Assembly: GCA_946479125.1 (NCBI GenBank)
Contig: CAMLET010000279.1
Location: forward strand, 1 to 5,091
Reading direction: 5' to 3'
Length of the DNA: 5,091 nt
DNA from: an uncultured Flavobacteriales bacterium
Lineage (GTDB): Bacteria; Bacteroidota; Bacteroidia; Flavobacteriales; Crocinitomicaceae
In this document: in pieces, positions 1 to 5,091 of the stretch
How positions within the stretch are numbered: the stretch's first letter is position 1
Layout: each line of letters opens with the position of its first letter
Program-made: the position numbers and the translations under genes
The notes under the pieces: model-generated
What the model saw: the letters and a program-made list of their open reading frames with translations, nothing else
What the model was told of the DNA's origin: nothing
Databases searched by the model: none

Positions 1-77
1 CCCATATCAAATCTGCAACTATACACAATGACATCTTTGGATCAGACCATTGTCCGGTTGCTCTGGAACTGAACTAA
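1..77 (+). CDS. xth: Exodeoxyribonuclease III, C-terminal end (partial)
   Basis: Only the last 24 codons are inside the window; the reading frame begins at base 3 and stops with TAA at 75-77. The peptide contains IFGSDHCPVALEL, which matches the C-terminal signature of the exonuclease III / AP endonuclease family (EEP fold). In that family the SDH motif supplies the conserved aspartate and the catalytic histidine of the last active-site loop. The enzyme acts in the cytoplasm on abasic sites and 3' blocks during base excision repair and degrades duplex DNA 3' to 5'. The protein ends about nine residues after the SDH motif, as is usual, so the 3' end looks intact. A strong terminator follows 30 bases later, so this gene ends its transcription unit. 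The family is clear. Exact subfamily (Xth versus ExoA) cannot be decided from 24 residues. Confidence 0.85.
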   Translation, partial: HIKSATIHNDIFGSDHCPVALELN

Positions 78-106
78 GACCAGAAAAATCTTAAAAACAT
101 AGATCT

Positions 107-155
107 CCCCTCATTCAACTTGAAAGATTAATTTCATTTTGGATGAGGGGTTTTT
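107..155 (+). terminator. Rho-independent terminator after xth
   Basis: The arms CCCCTCATTCAA (107-118) and TTGGATGAGGGG (139-150) pair over 12 bp with one T-G wobble. An inner TGAAA/TTTCA stem (121-125 with 132-136) lengthens the hairpin across a short mismatch. A run of five T follows directly at 151-155. This is a textbook intrinsic terminator for the exonuclease III gene. Confidence 0.88.
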
Positions 156-314
156 CATTTTGAAAAAGAATAAAGGTCTTGGCACATCAACCCGACTCAA
201 AACACCCCTCTGCACACACTAAAAACACAGGCGATTAACTTTTCTTAAGAAGGTCAAATCGGCTGTCGGTACAGTATTTCGAACATGACATTTGAACTTA
301 AACAATTTAACGTC
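156..314. other. Intergenic leader before the beta-barrel gene
   Basis: About 160 bases lie between the terminator and the chosen start at 315. The stretch 181-235 is strikingly rich in C and A and poor in G and T on the plus strand. No open frame or RNA fold stands out. The best -7-like match is TAACTTTT at 236-243, one mismatch from TAnnTTTG, but no TTG is found at the expected -33 distance. The promoter of the next gene is presumably here, but I cannot place it with confidence. Confidence 0.4.
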
Positions 315-950
315 ATGAAAAGATTAGTATTAGTGCTTTGCACGAGTGTTTCAATCTTCGGGATGAACTTGAACGCACAAACAGAAGATAGCCGCAACGA
401 ACTTAGCTTTGGTATTAAAGGTGGTATCAATAACTCGAACGTTTGGGACGAACAAGGTCAGGAATTTGAAGCAGACTCGAAAAACGGTTTTGCAGCTGGT
501 GCCTTTTTATCAATTCCTGTAGGAAAATATTTAGGAGTTCAACCAGAGGTTATCTACTCTCAAAAAGGTTTTCAGGCGACTGGGCGCGCATTTGGGACAG
601 ATTACTCATTTACACGAACATCTAATTACATTGATGTTCCTATCCTAATCCAATTCAAACCAGTTGAATACATCACTTTTGTAGGTGGTCCAACTTACTC
701 TTACTTAACAAGTCAAAGCGACGTTTGGAATTATGGAACTTTTACGGAATCGGAATACGATGAGTTCAACAACTCTAACCTTCGCAAAAATACTTTAGGT
801 GCTATTTTCGGAGCGGATATCAACGTTAATCACTTTGTTATTGCACCTCGAGTTGGCTGGGATTTCCAGACCAATAACGGCGATGGAACCTCCGATAGTC
901 CACGTTACCGTAATCAATGGTTACAACTTACAGTTGGATTCCGTTTTTAA
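315..950 (+). CDS. Secreted outer-membrane beta-barrel protein (PorT/porin family)
   Basis: This 211-residue protein starts with a clean signal peptide: MKR, a hydrophobic stretch at residues 4-18, then LNA before a likely cut near residue 21/22. The rest alternates short amphipathic strands with turns. Examples are SFGIKGGINNS (31-41), GAFLSIPVGKYLGVQPEVIYSQKG (62-85, in two strands), YIDVPILIQFKP (105-116), YITFVGGPTYSYL (119-131) and the last strand LQLTVGFRF, ending in an aromatic residue. The order GIKGG, then QPE plus YSQKG, then Y(I/L)(D/E)(V/I)P is characteristic of the small PorT / OMP_b-brl_2 barrels abundant in Bacteroidota, and 200-220 residues is normal. A start at 285 would add ten residues in front of the signal peptide and is less likely. 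No cargo or substrate can be inferred. It stands alone between two terminators, so it is probably monocistronic. Confidence 0.85.
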   Translation: MKRLVLVLCTSVSIFGMNLNAQTEDSRNELSFGIKGGINNSNVWDEQGQEFEADSKNGFAAGAFLSIPVGKYLGVQPEVIYSQKGFQATGRAFGTDYSFTRTSNYIDVPILIQFKPVEYITFVGGPTYSYLTSQSDVWNYGTFTESEYDEFNNSNLRKNTLGAIFGADINVNHFVIAPRVGWDFQTNNGDGTSDSPRYRNQWLQLTVGFRF

Positions 951-980
951 GTATTAGGTTTAATAACGGTGAAGTGGTAA

Positions 981-1019
981 AAGGTGTTCAAATTCGTTTG
1001 GACACCTTGTTTTTTTTTT
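981..1019 (+). terminator. Strong UUCG-loop terminator between convergent genes
   Basis: AAGGTGTTCAAA (981-992) pairs with TTTGGACACCTT (997-1008) over 12 bp with one T-G wobble, closing a TTCG tetraloop at 993-996. Ten T follow at 1010-1019. It terminates the beta-barrel gene, which stops at 950. On the minus strand the same stem runs into TTTTACC, counting its own terminal bases, so it may also stop transcripts of the convergent pentapeptide gene ending at 1041, but less efficiently. Confidence 0.9.
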
Positions 1020-1040
1020 GAAAAAGTTCAAAATTGAATT

Positions 1041-1637
1041 CTAATCAAGAATCTTTATTCCAAATTCAACCAGCAAACCAGCTAAACCTTCTTTCGAAAA
1101 CTTTGCTCCTTTCAACTTATTTTTCGCTGGTGAGATCACAAAATTAACTGCGCTTGAAAAATCGGCTCCTTCTAAATTTGTTCTATCGAATTTCGAATCA
1201 AGTAAATTGGAGCCAGAAAAAGTTGCTCCTGACAAATCACATTCGGAAAAATCACATTCCTTCAATTCGCAATTGATAAAGGGTGATTTCTTTAAATTCA
1301 ACTGATAAAAAGTACTGTGATTCAAGGTACAATTCTCGAAACCAATTATAATTCCAAAGGTATTCAATGCATCAAAGTGAATTCCGAGCATCTTGCATTC
1401 GCGAAAAAGAACCGATTGCATAGAGGTCGAACCCACCTTCATCATACTCAAATTACAATCAGAAAAGGTACAATCGGTGAAGCGAAATCTTGAAAAGTTG
1501 GCATTGGAAAAGTCGCACGATTTAAACTCGCAATTTTCAAAATCATCAACACCTTCAGGCAAGCCAGACCAATTAATCTGTCTGAATTCCTTATCAAAAC
1601 ACGAGCTCATACTTTCTTTTTCGGCAAAGGTATTCAT
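1041..1637 (-). CDS. Pentapeptide-repeat protein, Qnr/MfpA-like architecture
   Basis: The protein is 198 residues with no signal peptide, so it is probably cytoplasmic. After an N-terminal lead (1-30) it is nearly all pentapeptide repeat. F, L or another large hydrophobic residue recurs every five positions from F33 to F88 (33, 38, 43 ... 78, 83, 88). The phase then slips by two residues, and recurrence resumes from F100 to F160, with L175 and F180 in the same phase. Repeats such as CDFSN, ANFSR, CDLSG, ATFSG, SNLLD and GADFS are canonical A(D/N)LXX units forming a right-handed quadrilateral beta-helix. The C-terminal piece KGAKFSKEGLAGLLVEFGI resembles the capping, dimer-forming end of Qnr proteins (LEGVK...LLEPLGI). 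Qnr and MfpA mimic DNA and bind gyrase; that role here is inference only. I recall similar chromosomal proteins in many Flavobacteria. M10 (1608-1610) is an alternative start. It converges with the beta-barrel gene and diverges from dnaB. Confidence 0.85.
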   Translation of the reverse strand: MNTFAEKESMSSCFDKEFRQINWSGLPEGVDDFENCEFKSCDFSNANFSRFRFTDCTFSDCNLSMMKVGSTSMQSVLFRECKMLGIHFDALNTFGIIIGFENCTLNHSTFYQLNLKKSPFINCELKECDFSECDLSGATFSGSNLLDSKFDRTNLEGADFSSAVNFVISPAKNKLKGAKFSKEGLAGLLVEFGIKILD

Positions 1638-1654
1638 TGATTCAAAACATCGTT

Positions 1655-1662
1655 CAAAACTA
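1655..1662 (-). promoter_or_regulatory. Putative -7 box of the pentapeptide-repeat gene
   Basis: Read on the minus strand this is TAGTTTTG, a full match to the Bacteroidota -7 consensus TAnnTTTG. No TTG is present 19-21 bases upstream, so the -33 half is weak or absent. Transcription would begin around 1648-1650. That leaves roughly 10 bases before the ATG at 1637, or about 40 before the internal ATG at 1610. Confidence 0.4.
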
Positions 1663-1712
1663 TGTTCATTTCGTGTTAGCGAATTCGTTGTAACTTAATT
1701 CAAAGAAAGAGT

Positions 1713-1743
1713 TTCAAAAGCGGATAGGCTTTCGCTATCTTTG
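1713..1743 (+). promoter_or_regulatory. dnaB promoter (Bacteroidota type)
   Basis: TATCTTTG at 1736-1743 matches the -7 consensus TAnnTTTG exactly and is followed by C, as often seen. The -33 half would be TTC at 1713-1715 in place of TTG, 20 bases upstream. The box ends only seven bases before the dnaB ATG at 1751, so the transcript should have almost no leader. A short inverted repeat, GATAG (1723-1727) and CTATC (1735-1739), overlaps the -7 box. It could be an operator or chance. Confidence 0.6.
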
Positions 1744-1750
1744 CTTAATC

Positions 1751-3313
1751 ATGGAAGAAAATACTCCGAATCGACGCGTTGCAGCCCGAACAAAAAACAC
1801 CATTTTACCTTTAGCTACAGAGATGGGGAAAGTCCCCCCTCAAGCCATCGACTTGGAACAAGCGGTACTTGGTGCAATGATGCTGGACAAACATGCCGTT
1901 ACAGATACCATTGATATTCTTGCAGCGGAATCGTTTTACGATCCGAAGCACCAATATATTTTCGCAGCAATCCGGGATCTTTTCGGAACCTCGAATCCAA
2001 TCGACTTACTTACAGTAACACAGCGATTAAAAGAAAAGGGCGAATTGGAAGCCGCAGGAAACGTGGTTTACATTTCTTCACTAACTCAACGTGTAGCTTC
2101 ATCTGCCCACATTGAGTACCATGCCCGCATCATTGCTCAAAAGTATATTCAACGCGAAATCATTCGCATGTGTGCCGAAACGCTGAAAGATGCTTACGAT
2201 GAAACCACCGATGTATTCGATTTGTTGAATAGTGCCGAAGAAAAGTTGTTCGGAATTGCTGAGAACAACATGAAGAAATCGATAAGCACGATGAGTTCAA
2301 CTGTAACTGAGGCTATTCGAGAAATTGAAGCGGCTGCTAAAAACAGTGATGGACTTTCGGGGGTTCCAACCGGTTTCCGAAAACTGGATGAAGTTACTTC
2401 AGGCTGGCAGCGTTCGGATATGATTGTAATTGCTGCTCGTCCTGCAATGGGAAAAACGGCATTCGTACTTTCCATGGCTCGAAATACAGCTGTAGATTTT
2501 AATATGGGAGTTGCCGTTTTCTCTCTGGAGATGTCGGCGGTTCAACTTGTAAAACGTTTGATTGCCTCTGAAAGTAGAATTTCTGCTGAAAAACTAAGAA
2601 AAGGTCAGTTGGCTGAACATGAATTCCATCAATTGCACTCACGTGTTGAGAAATTGGCTAAAGCACCTATTTTCATCGACGATACTCCTGGAATCAGTGT
2701 TTTCGACTTAAGAGCTAAATGTCGACGTTTGAAAATGCAGTACGATATCCAAATGGTAATCATCGATTACCTTCAGTTGATGTCGGCTGGAAGCAGCAAG
2801 AACGGTAACCGTGAGCAGGAAATCTCCACCATTTCGCGTTCCATTAAGGAAATTGCAAAAGAGTTAAATATCCCAATTATTGCCCTTTCACAGCTTTCGC
2901 GTTCCGTAGAAACTCGTGGTGGTGATAAACGTCCGGTTCTTTCAGATCTGCGTGAATCCGGAGCAATTGAGCAGGATGCCGATATCGTAAGCTTCTTATA
3001 TCGACCAGAATATTACGGTTTGATGGAAGCTGAAGACGGTTCTTCGAATGCTGGAATTGGTGAAGTTATTATTGCGAAACACCGAAATGGTTCTTTGGAA
3101 TCGGTTCGTATGCGTTTCGTTGGTCAGTTTGCACGTTTCGAAAATCTGGAAGATTCTCAATACGGCGATGATTTCAATCCAACAAGCTTAGGAAACGGAA
3201 TGACAAGAAATAGTTCTTTCGATACACCGGCGACCACGACTATTCGTAGTTCAATGGATAATTTGAGTGACAAAGGAATTGATTTTAACGAGCATTCTGA
3301 TGCACCTTTCTGA
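1751..3313 (+). CDS. dnaB: Replicative DNA helicase DnaB
   Basis: This 520-residue protein is the hexameric ATP-driven helicase that unwinds DNA at the replication fork and recruits primase. The DnaB N-terminal domain spans about residues 28-130 (PPQAIDLEQAVLGAMMLD onward). A helical linker follows (about 155-195), then the RecA-like C-terminal domain (about 200-465). Visible motifs are Walker A ARPAMGKT (229-236, K235 and T236), the glutamate of FSLEMS (E260), Walker B VIIDYLQLM (336-344, D339), motif H3 IIALSQLSR (376-384, Q381) and the arginine-finger segment LYRPEYY (R418). IAKHRNG (441-447) also belongs to the inter-subunit site. Nothing is missing and no intein interrupts the Walker A or H3 sites where inteins often sit. 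The tail from about 465 to 520 is polar and probably disordered, ending DAPF. Length fits the Bacteroidota form. The start is supported by the -7 box just upstream and by the usual family N-terminus. Confidence 0.97.
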   Translation: MEENTPNRRVAARTKNTILPLATEMGKVPPQAIDLEQAVLGAMMLDKHAVTDTIDILAAESFYDPKHQYIFAAIRDLFGTSNPIDLLTVTQRLKEKGELEAAGNVVYISSLTQRVASSAHIEYHARIIAQKYIQREIIRMCAETLKDAYDETTDVFDLLNSAEEKLFGIAENNMKKSISTMSSTVTEAIREIEAAAKNSDGLSGVPTGFRKLDEVTSGWQRSDMIVIAARPAMGKTAFVLSMARNTAVDFNMGVAVFSLEMSAVQLVKRLIASESRISAEKLRKGQLAEHEFHQLHSRVEKLAKAPIFIDDTPGISVFDLRAKCRRLKMQYDIQMVIIDYLQLMSAGSSKNGNREQEISTISRSIKEIAKELNIPIIALSQLSRSVETRGGDKRPVLSDLRESGAIEQDADIVSFLYRPEYYGLMEAEDGSSNAGIGEVIIAKHRNGSLESVRMRFVGQFARFENLEDSQYGDDFNPTSLGNGMTRNSSFDTPATTTIRSSMDNLSDKGIDFNEHSDAPF

Positions 3314-3430
3314 TAATTGAAAATGTAAAATGGAGAATTGAAAAGTAAACCAAGGTGCCTTCGACTCCGCTCAGTCACCATTTGGTGAATTCGTTAAAAT
3401 TGCCTTAATTCTTTTACAATTTTGACTTTT
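3314..3430. repeat. Palindromic REP/MITE-like intergenic element
   Basis: The centre holds CCAAGGTG (3350-3357), which pairs with CACC (3376-3379) and TTGG (3382-3385) across a two-base bulge. Between the arms is the core TCGACTCCGCTC (3361-3372). The AT-rich flanks are imperfect inverted copies: AAAAT, GTAAAA and GAATT on the left (3320-3339) recur in reverse complement on the right (3407-3424). The core reads GAGCGGAGTCGA on the other strand, a sequence I recall as a frequent intergenic repeat in Bacteroidota. There is no transposase and no T run, so it is not a convincing terminator. It sits immediately after the dnaB stop codon. Confidence 0.6.
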
Positions 3431-3457
3431 GGAATTTAGAATTAACCTTGGTTTCAT

Positions 3458-3465
3458 TACTTTAG
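3458..3465 (+). promoter_or_regulatory. Possible -7 box before the secreted amidotransferase-like gene
   Basis: TACTTTAG differs from TAnnTTTG at one position and ends five bases before the ATG at 3471. No TTG lies at the right distance upstream; the nearest candidate, at 3429-3431, is 26 bases away. The position mirrors that of the dnaB box, but the match alone is weak. Confidence 0.3.
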
Positions 3466-3470
3466 ACAAG

Positions 3471-4733
3471 ATGAAAAATTTCAAACTCCTTATACTATCT
3501 ATTTTCTTGTTCATGGGAACGGCTGTGAAGGCTTCTTCTATTCTGGTTCCAATGGACGAAAAACAAACCAATCACCTTAAAGCTTACGGAATTTCCTATT
3601 GGGTTTTGGGTAACGATGTAACTATGGAATGGCTCCTGAATTACCGTGGTGGCTCGTTTCTATTTCCGCATTTACAAGCTATTGAAGAAGAACTTATCAT
3701 TCGAGGTGTTAGTTACGAGATTGTAGCCGACGGCCAAGTGAATGCCATTCGAACTGAAATTGCAAACCCGGAAGTGAACATGGAAATTGTTCAGCTGGAA
3801 AAAGCTCCAAAAATTGCCGTTTATACACCAAGCAGTGCGCTTCCATGGGATGACGCTGTAACAATGGTTTTAGAGTACGCCGAAATTCCTTACGATAAGA
3901 TTTACGACTCAGCTATCGTAACCGGAATTCTTCCAAAATACGATTGGCTCCACTTGCACCATGAAGATTTTACCGGTCAATACGGAAAATTCTACAACAA
4001 ATTCCACAACGAAAAGTGGTACCGTGATCAGGTTGCCGACGCTGAAGAAGATGCTGCCGAACTAGGATTCTCAAAGGTTTCAGAATTGAAATTAGCAGTT
4101 GCTCAAAACATAAAGAACTTTGTAATTGGTGGTGGATTCCTGTTTACCATGTGTTCCGGAACCGATAGTTATGATATCGCACTCGCCGCCCAGGAGACGG
4201 ACATTTGTGAAAGCATTTATGACCATGATACGCGAGACCCGAATTGTCAGAACAAGCTGAGATTCGGAGAAACATTCGCTTTTCAGGATTTCCAATTGGT
4301 ACAAGATCCACTTGTTTACGAGTACTCCAATATTGATGGAACCGATTTGCACCGGGTACCAGAAAACCTGGACAAATTCACCTTATTCGATTTTTCTGCA
4401 AAATGGGATGTTGTTCCAACGATGTTGACACAGTGTCACACACAAGAAATCAACGGATTCATGGGACAAACTACCGATTTCAGAAAAGACTTGATTAAAT
4501 CAAACGTTCTCGTTCTTGGAGAATCAAAACAATTTGGAACTGCCCGATACATTCATGGAGAATTAGGTCAGGGAACCTGGAGTTTCTATGGCGGTCATGA
4601 CCCTGAAGATTATCAGCATTTGGTGGGAGATCCGCCAACAGATTTGAATCTTCATCCGAATTCGCCGGGTTATAGATTGATTTTGAATAACATTTTGTTT
4701 CCAGCTGCAAAAAAACAGAAGCGGAAAACATAA
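3471..4733 (+). CDS. Secreted protein with class-I-glutamine-amidotransferase-like core
   Basis: The protein is 420 residues. It opens with a signal peptide (MKNFK, hydrophobic residues 6-17, cut probably after VKA at 21), so the mature chain begins SSILVPMDEKQ in the periplasm or outside. A conserved N-terminal part (22-110) is followed by a Rossmann-like segment starting KIAVYTP (114-120), a helix, then YDWLHLHHEDFTG (157-169). GGGFLFTMCSGTDSYD (220-235) looks like a nucleophile elbow with C228. SFYGGHDPED (371-380) supplies H376 with D377 or E379, as in class I amidotransferase and BPL_N/ThuA-like folds. The end GDPPTDLNLHPNSPGY (386-401) is very distinctive. From memory, close relatives occur across Bacteroidota under the name asparagine synthetase B. 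However, I see neither the N-terminal Cys2 glutaminase of AsnB nor its ATP-pyrophosphatase motif, so that name is doubtful. The TTG start at 3429 is rejected because it would precede the signal peptide. Substrate unknown. Confidence 0.8.
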   Translation: MKNFKLLILSIFLFMGTAVKASSILVPMDEKQTNHLKAYGISYWVLGNDVTMEWLLNYRGGSFLFPHLQAIEEELIIRGVSYEIVADGQVNAIRTEIANPEVNMEIVQLEKAPKIAVYTPSSALPWDDAVTMVLEYAEIPYDKIYDSAIVTGILPKYDWLHLHHEDFTGQYGKFYNKFHNEKWYRDQVADAEEDAAELGFSKVSELKLAVAQNIKNFVIGGGFLFTMCSGTDSYDIALAAQETDICESIYDHDTRDPNCQNKLRFGETFAFQDFQLVQDPLVYEYSNIDGTDLHRVPENLDKFTLFDFSAKWDVVPTMLTQCHTQEINGFMGQTTDFRKDLIKSNVLVLGESKQFGTARYIHGELGQGTWSFYGGHDPEDYQHLVGDPPTDLNLHPNSPGYRLILNNILFPAAKKQKRKT

Positions 4734-4822
4734 CATCTCGGCTCCGCTCGATGTCCTTTTCAGCAACTCTTAACCTTCAGAGATCACCAACGGTCTTCGA
4801 GCGGAGCCGAGAAGCCGATGTT
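4732..4822. repeat. Inverted repeat with GAGCGGAGCCGA core
   Basis: CTCGGCTCCGCTCGA (4737-4751) and TCGAGCGGAGCCGAG (4797-4811) are perfect 15-bp inverted copies. The pairing extends outward by AACAT (4732-4736) with ATGTT (4818-4822) after a six-base bulge, AAGCCG (4812-4817). The 45-base interior shows no strong fold. The left arm begins inside the TAA stop of the preceding gene. No T run follows, so this is either a structured 3' end or a pair of opposed REP-like units. The core differs by one base from that of the element after dnaB. Confidence 0.75.
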
Positions 4823-4851
4823 AACAATCTCATAACACTGCCCTGCTTTTA

Positions 4852-4884
4852 TTAACCTTAACATAACTACGCACTAAACTTAAA
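4852..4884 (+). promoter_or_regulatory. PHO-box-like 11-bp direct repeats
   Basis: Three similar 11-base units lie in tandem: TTAACCTTAAC (4852), ATAACTACGCA (4863) and CTAAACTTAAA (4874). A related pair, TTAACAATCTC (4821) and ATAACACTGCC (4832), has the same 11-base spacing further up. An 11-bp period of direct repeats is typical of OmpR/PhoB-family operators. The block ends about 15 bases before the -7 box and covers the place where a -33 TTG would be. Autoregulation by the response regulator encoded downstream is an inference. Confidence 0.4.
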
Positions 4885-4899
4885 GGAAAGTGGCGCCAA

Positions 4900-4907
4900 T
4901 ACTTTTG
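4900..4907 (+). promoter_or_regulatory. -7 box of the response-regulator gene
   Basis: TACTTTTG is an exact match to TAnnTTTG, followed by C. It ends 20 bases before the ATG at 4928, giving an expected leader of roughly 13 bases. No TTG is present at the -33 distance, which suits a promoter that depends on an activator. Confidence 0.6.
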
Positions 4908-4927
4908 CACTGTAAACAAAACACAGG

Positions 4928-5091
4928 ATGCAAACAAGCAAAGTGCAAACAATTCTATTGGTAGACGACGAACCAGATATCGTTGAATTTCTACAATACA
5001 ATTTAGAGAAAGAGGGATATAAAGTCTTTACTGCGAAGGACGGACTTGAGGGTGTGGAAATGGCACAAAAATTATCTCCGGATTTGATTCT
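4928..5091 (+). CDS. OmpR/PhoB-type response regulator, N-terminal part (partial)
   Basis: The first 54 codons are present and the gene runs off the right edge. The peptide MQTSKVQTILLVDDEPDIVEF begins a CheY-like receiver domain. TILLVDD is the first beta strand ending in the acidic pair D13-D14, which binds magnesium. EPDIVEFLQYNLEKEGY is helix 1. KVFTAKDGLEGVEMA is strand 2 and helix 2, and LSPDLI opens strand 3, just before the phospho-accepting aspartate outside the window. The helix-1 wording (DEPDI..FL.YNL.KEGY) is that of Bacteroidota PhoB/KdpE-like regulators, usually followed by a PhoR-type histidine kinase. The output domain is not visible, so the OmpR family and phosphate role are inferred from the receiver sequence and the upstream repeats. 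The start is fixed by the -7 box at 4900-4907. GTG at codon 6 is a less likely alternative. Confidence 0.85.
   Translation, partial: MQTSKVQTILLVDDEPDIVEFLQYNLEKEGYKVFTAKDGLEGVEMAQKLSPDLI

Noticed and set aside
242..251. Palindrome TTCTTAAGAA upstream of the beta-barrel gene
   Set aside because: A 10-bp AT-rich perfect palindrome is short and expected by chance in this composition, and no second copy is seen.
263..274. Small hairpin CTGT-cggt-ACAG before the beta-barrel gene
   Set aside because: The stem is only four base pairs, with no flanking structure suggesting a riboswitch or attenuator.
285..314. ATG at 285 as the start of the beta-barrel gene
   Set aside because: It would place ten charged or polar residues before a standard signal peptide that begins at the ATG at 315.
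1393..1698. 101-codon open frame on the plus strand inside and upstream of the pentapeptide gene
   Set aside because: It is antisense to the strongly patterned pentapeptide repeats, its translation has no recognisable features, and its start lies in the middle of that gene.
2194..2475. Minus-strand open frame inside dnaB
   Set aside because: It is a shadow of dnaB, whose motifs fix the real frame.
3320..3348. Direct repeat ATTGAAAA as a CRISPR or satellite remnant
   Set aside because: There are only two short copies with unequal context, better explained as part of the palindromic intergenic element.
3429..3470. TTG at 3429 as the start of the secreted amidotransferase-like gene
   Set aside because: The signal peptide starts at the ATG at 3471, and the -7-like box falls between the two.
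3157..3571. Two minus-strand open frames across the dnaB end and the following spacer
   Set aside because: They run through dnaB coding sequence and the palindromic repeat, and their translations look like random low-complexity peptide.
4092..4766. Several minus-strand open frames of 67-86 codons over the 3' part of the secreted amidotransferase-like gene
   Set aside because: They overlap one another and the clearly conserved plus-strand protein, and none has a recognisable domain or promoter.
4732..4822. The large inverted repeat as an intrinsic terminator
   Set aside because: The loop is about 45 bases and no T run follows the right arm, so ordinary intrinsic termination is unlikely.

Overview
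The window looks like ordinary chromosome from a member of the Bacteroidota, most likely Flavobacteriia-like. Four signs support this. Promoters carry the Bacteroidota -7 box TAnnTTTG and lack obvious Shine-Dalgarno sites. There is a small PorT-type outer-membrane beta-barrel protein. There is a secreted protein of a family I know only from Bacteroidota. The intergenic repeats have a GAGCGGAG(T/C)CGA core that I recall as common in this phylum. No mobile-element gene, phage gene, CRISPR array, tRNA or rRNA is visible.

Layout. Positions 1-77 are the last codons of an exonuclease III (xth) gene, closed by a strong terminator at 107-155. A secreted beta-barrel protein follows at 315-950. It converges on a minus-strand pentapeptide-repeat protein (1041-1637), and the two share a long UUCG-loop terminator. 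The pentapeptide gene is divergent from dnaB (1751-3313), the replicative helicase. After dnaB comes a palindromic, REP/MITE-like intergenic element. Next is a secreted 420-residue protein (3471-4733) with an apparent class-I-glutamine-amidotransferase-like core. A second intergenic inverted repeat with the same core follows. The window ends inside the receiver domain of an OmpR/PhoB-type response regulator that starts at 4928.

The genes look like separately transcribed housekeeping or conserved units rather than one operon. Every boundary has either a terminator or a new -7 box. DNA repair (xth) and replication (dnaB) are represented, but no dedicated pathway joins the neighbours. Three points merit attention. 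The amidotransferase-like secreted protein probably carries a misleading family name in databases. The pentapeptide protein has a Qnr/MfpA-like two-phase solenoid beside dnaB. The region before the response regulator has 11-bp-spaced TAAC repeats resembling a PHO box. I do not see evidence for a novel multi-gene system here.
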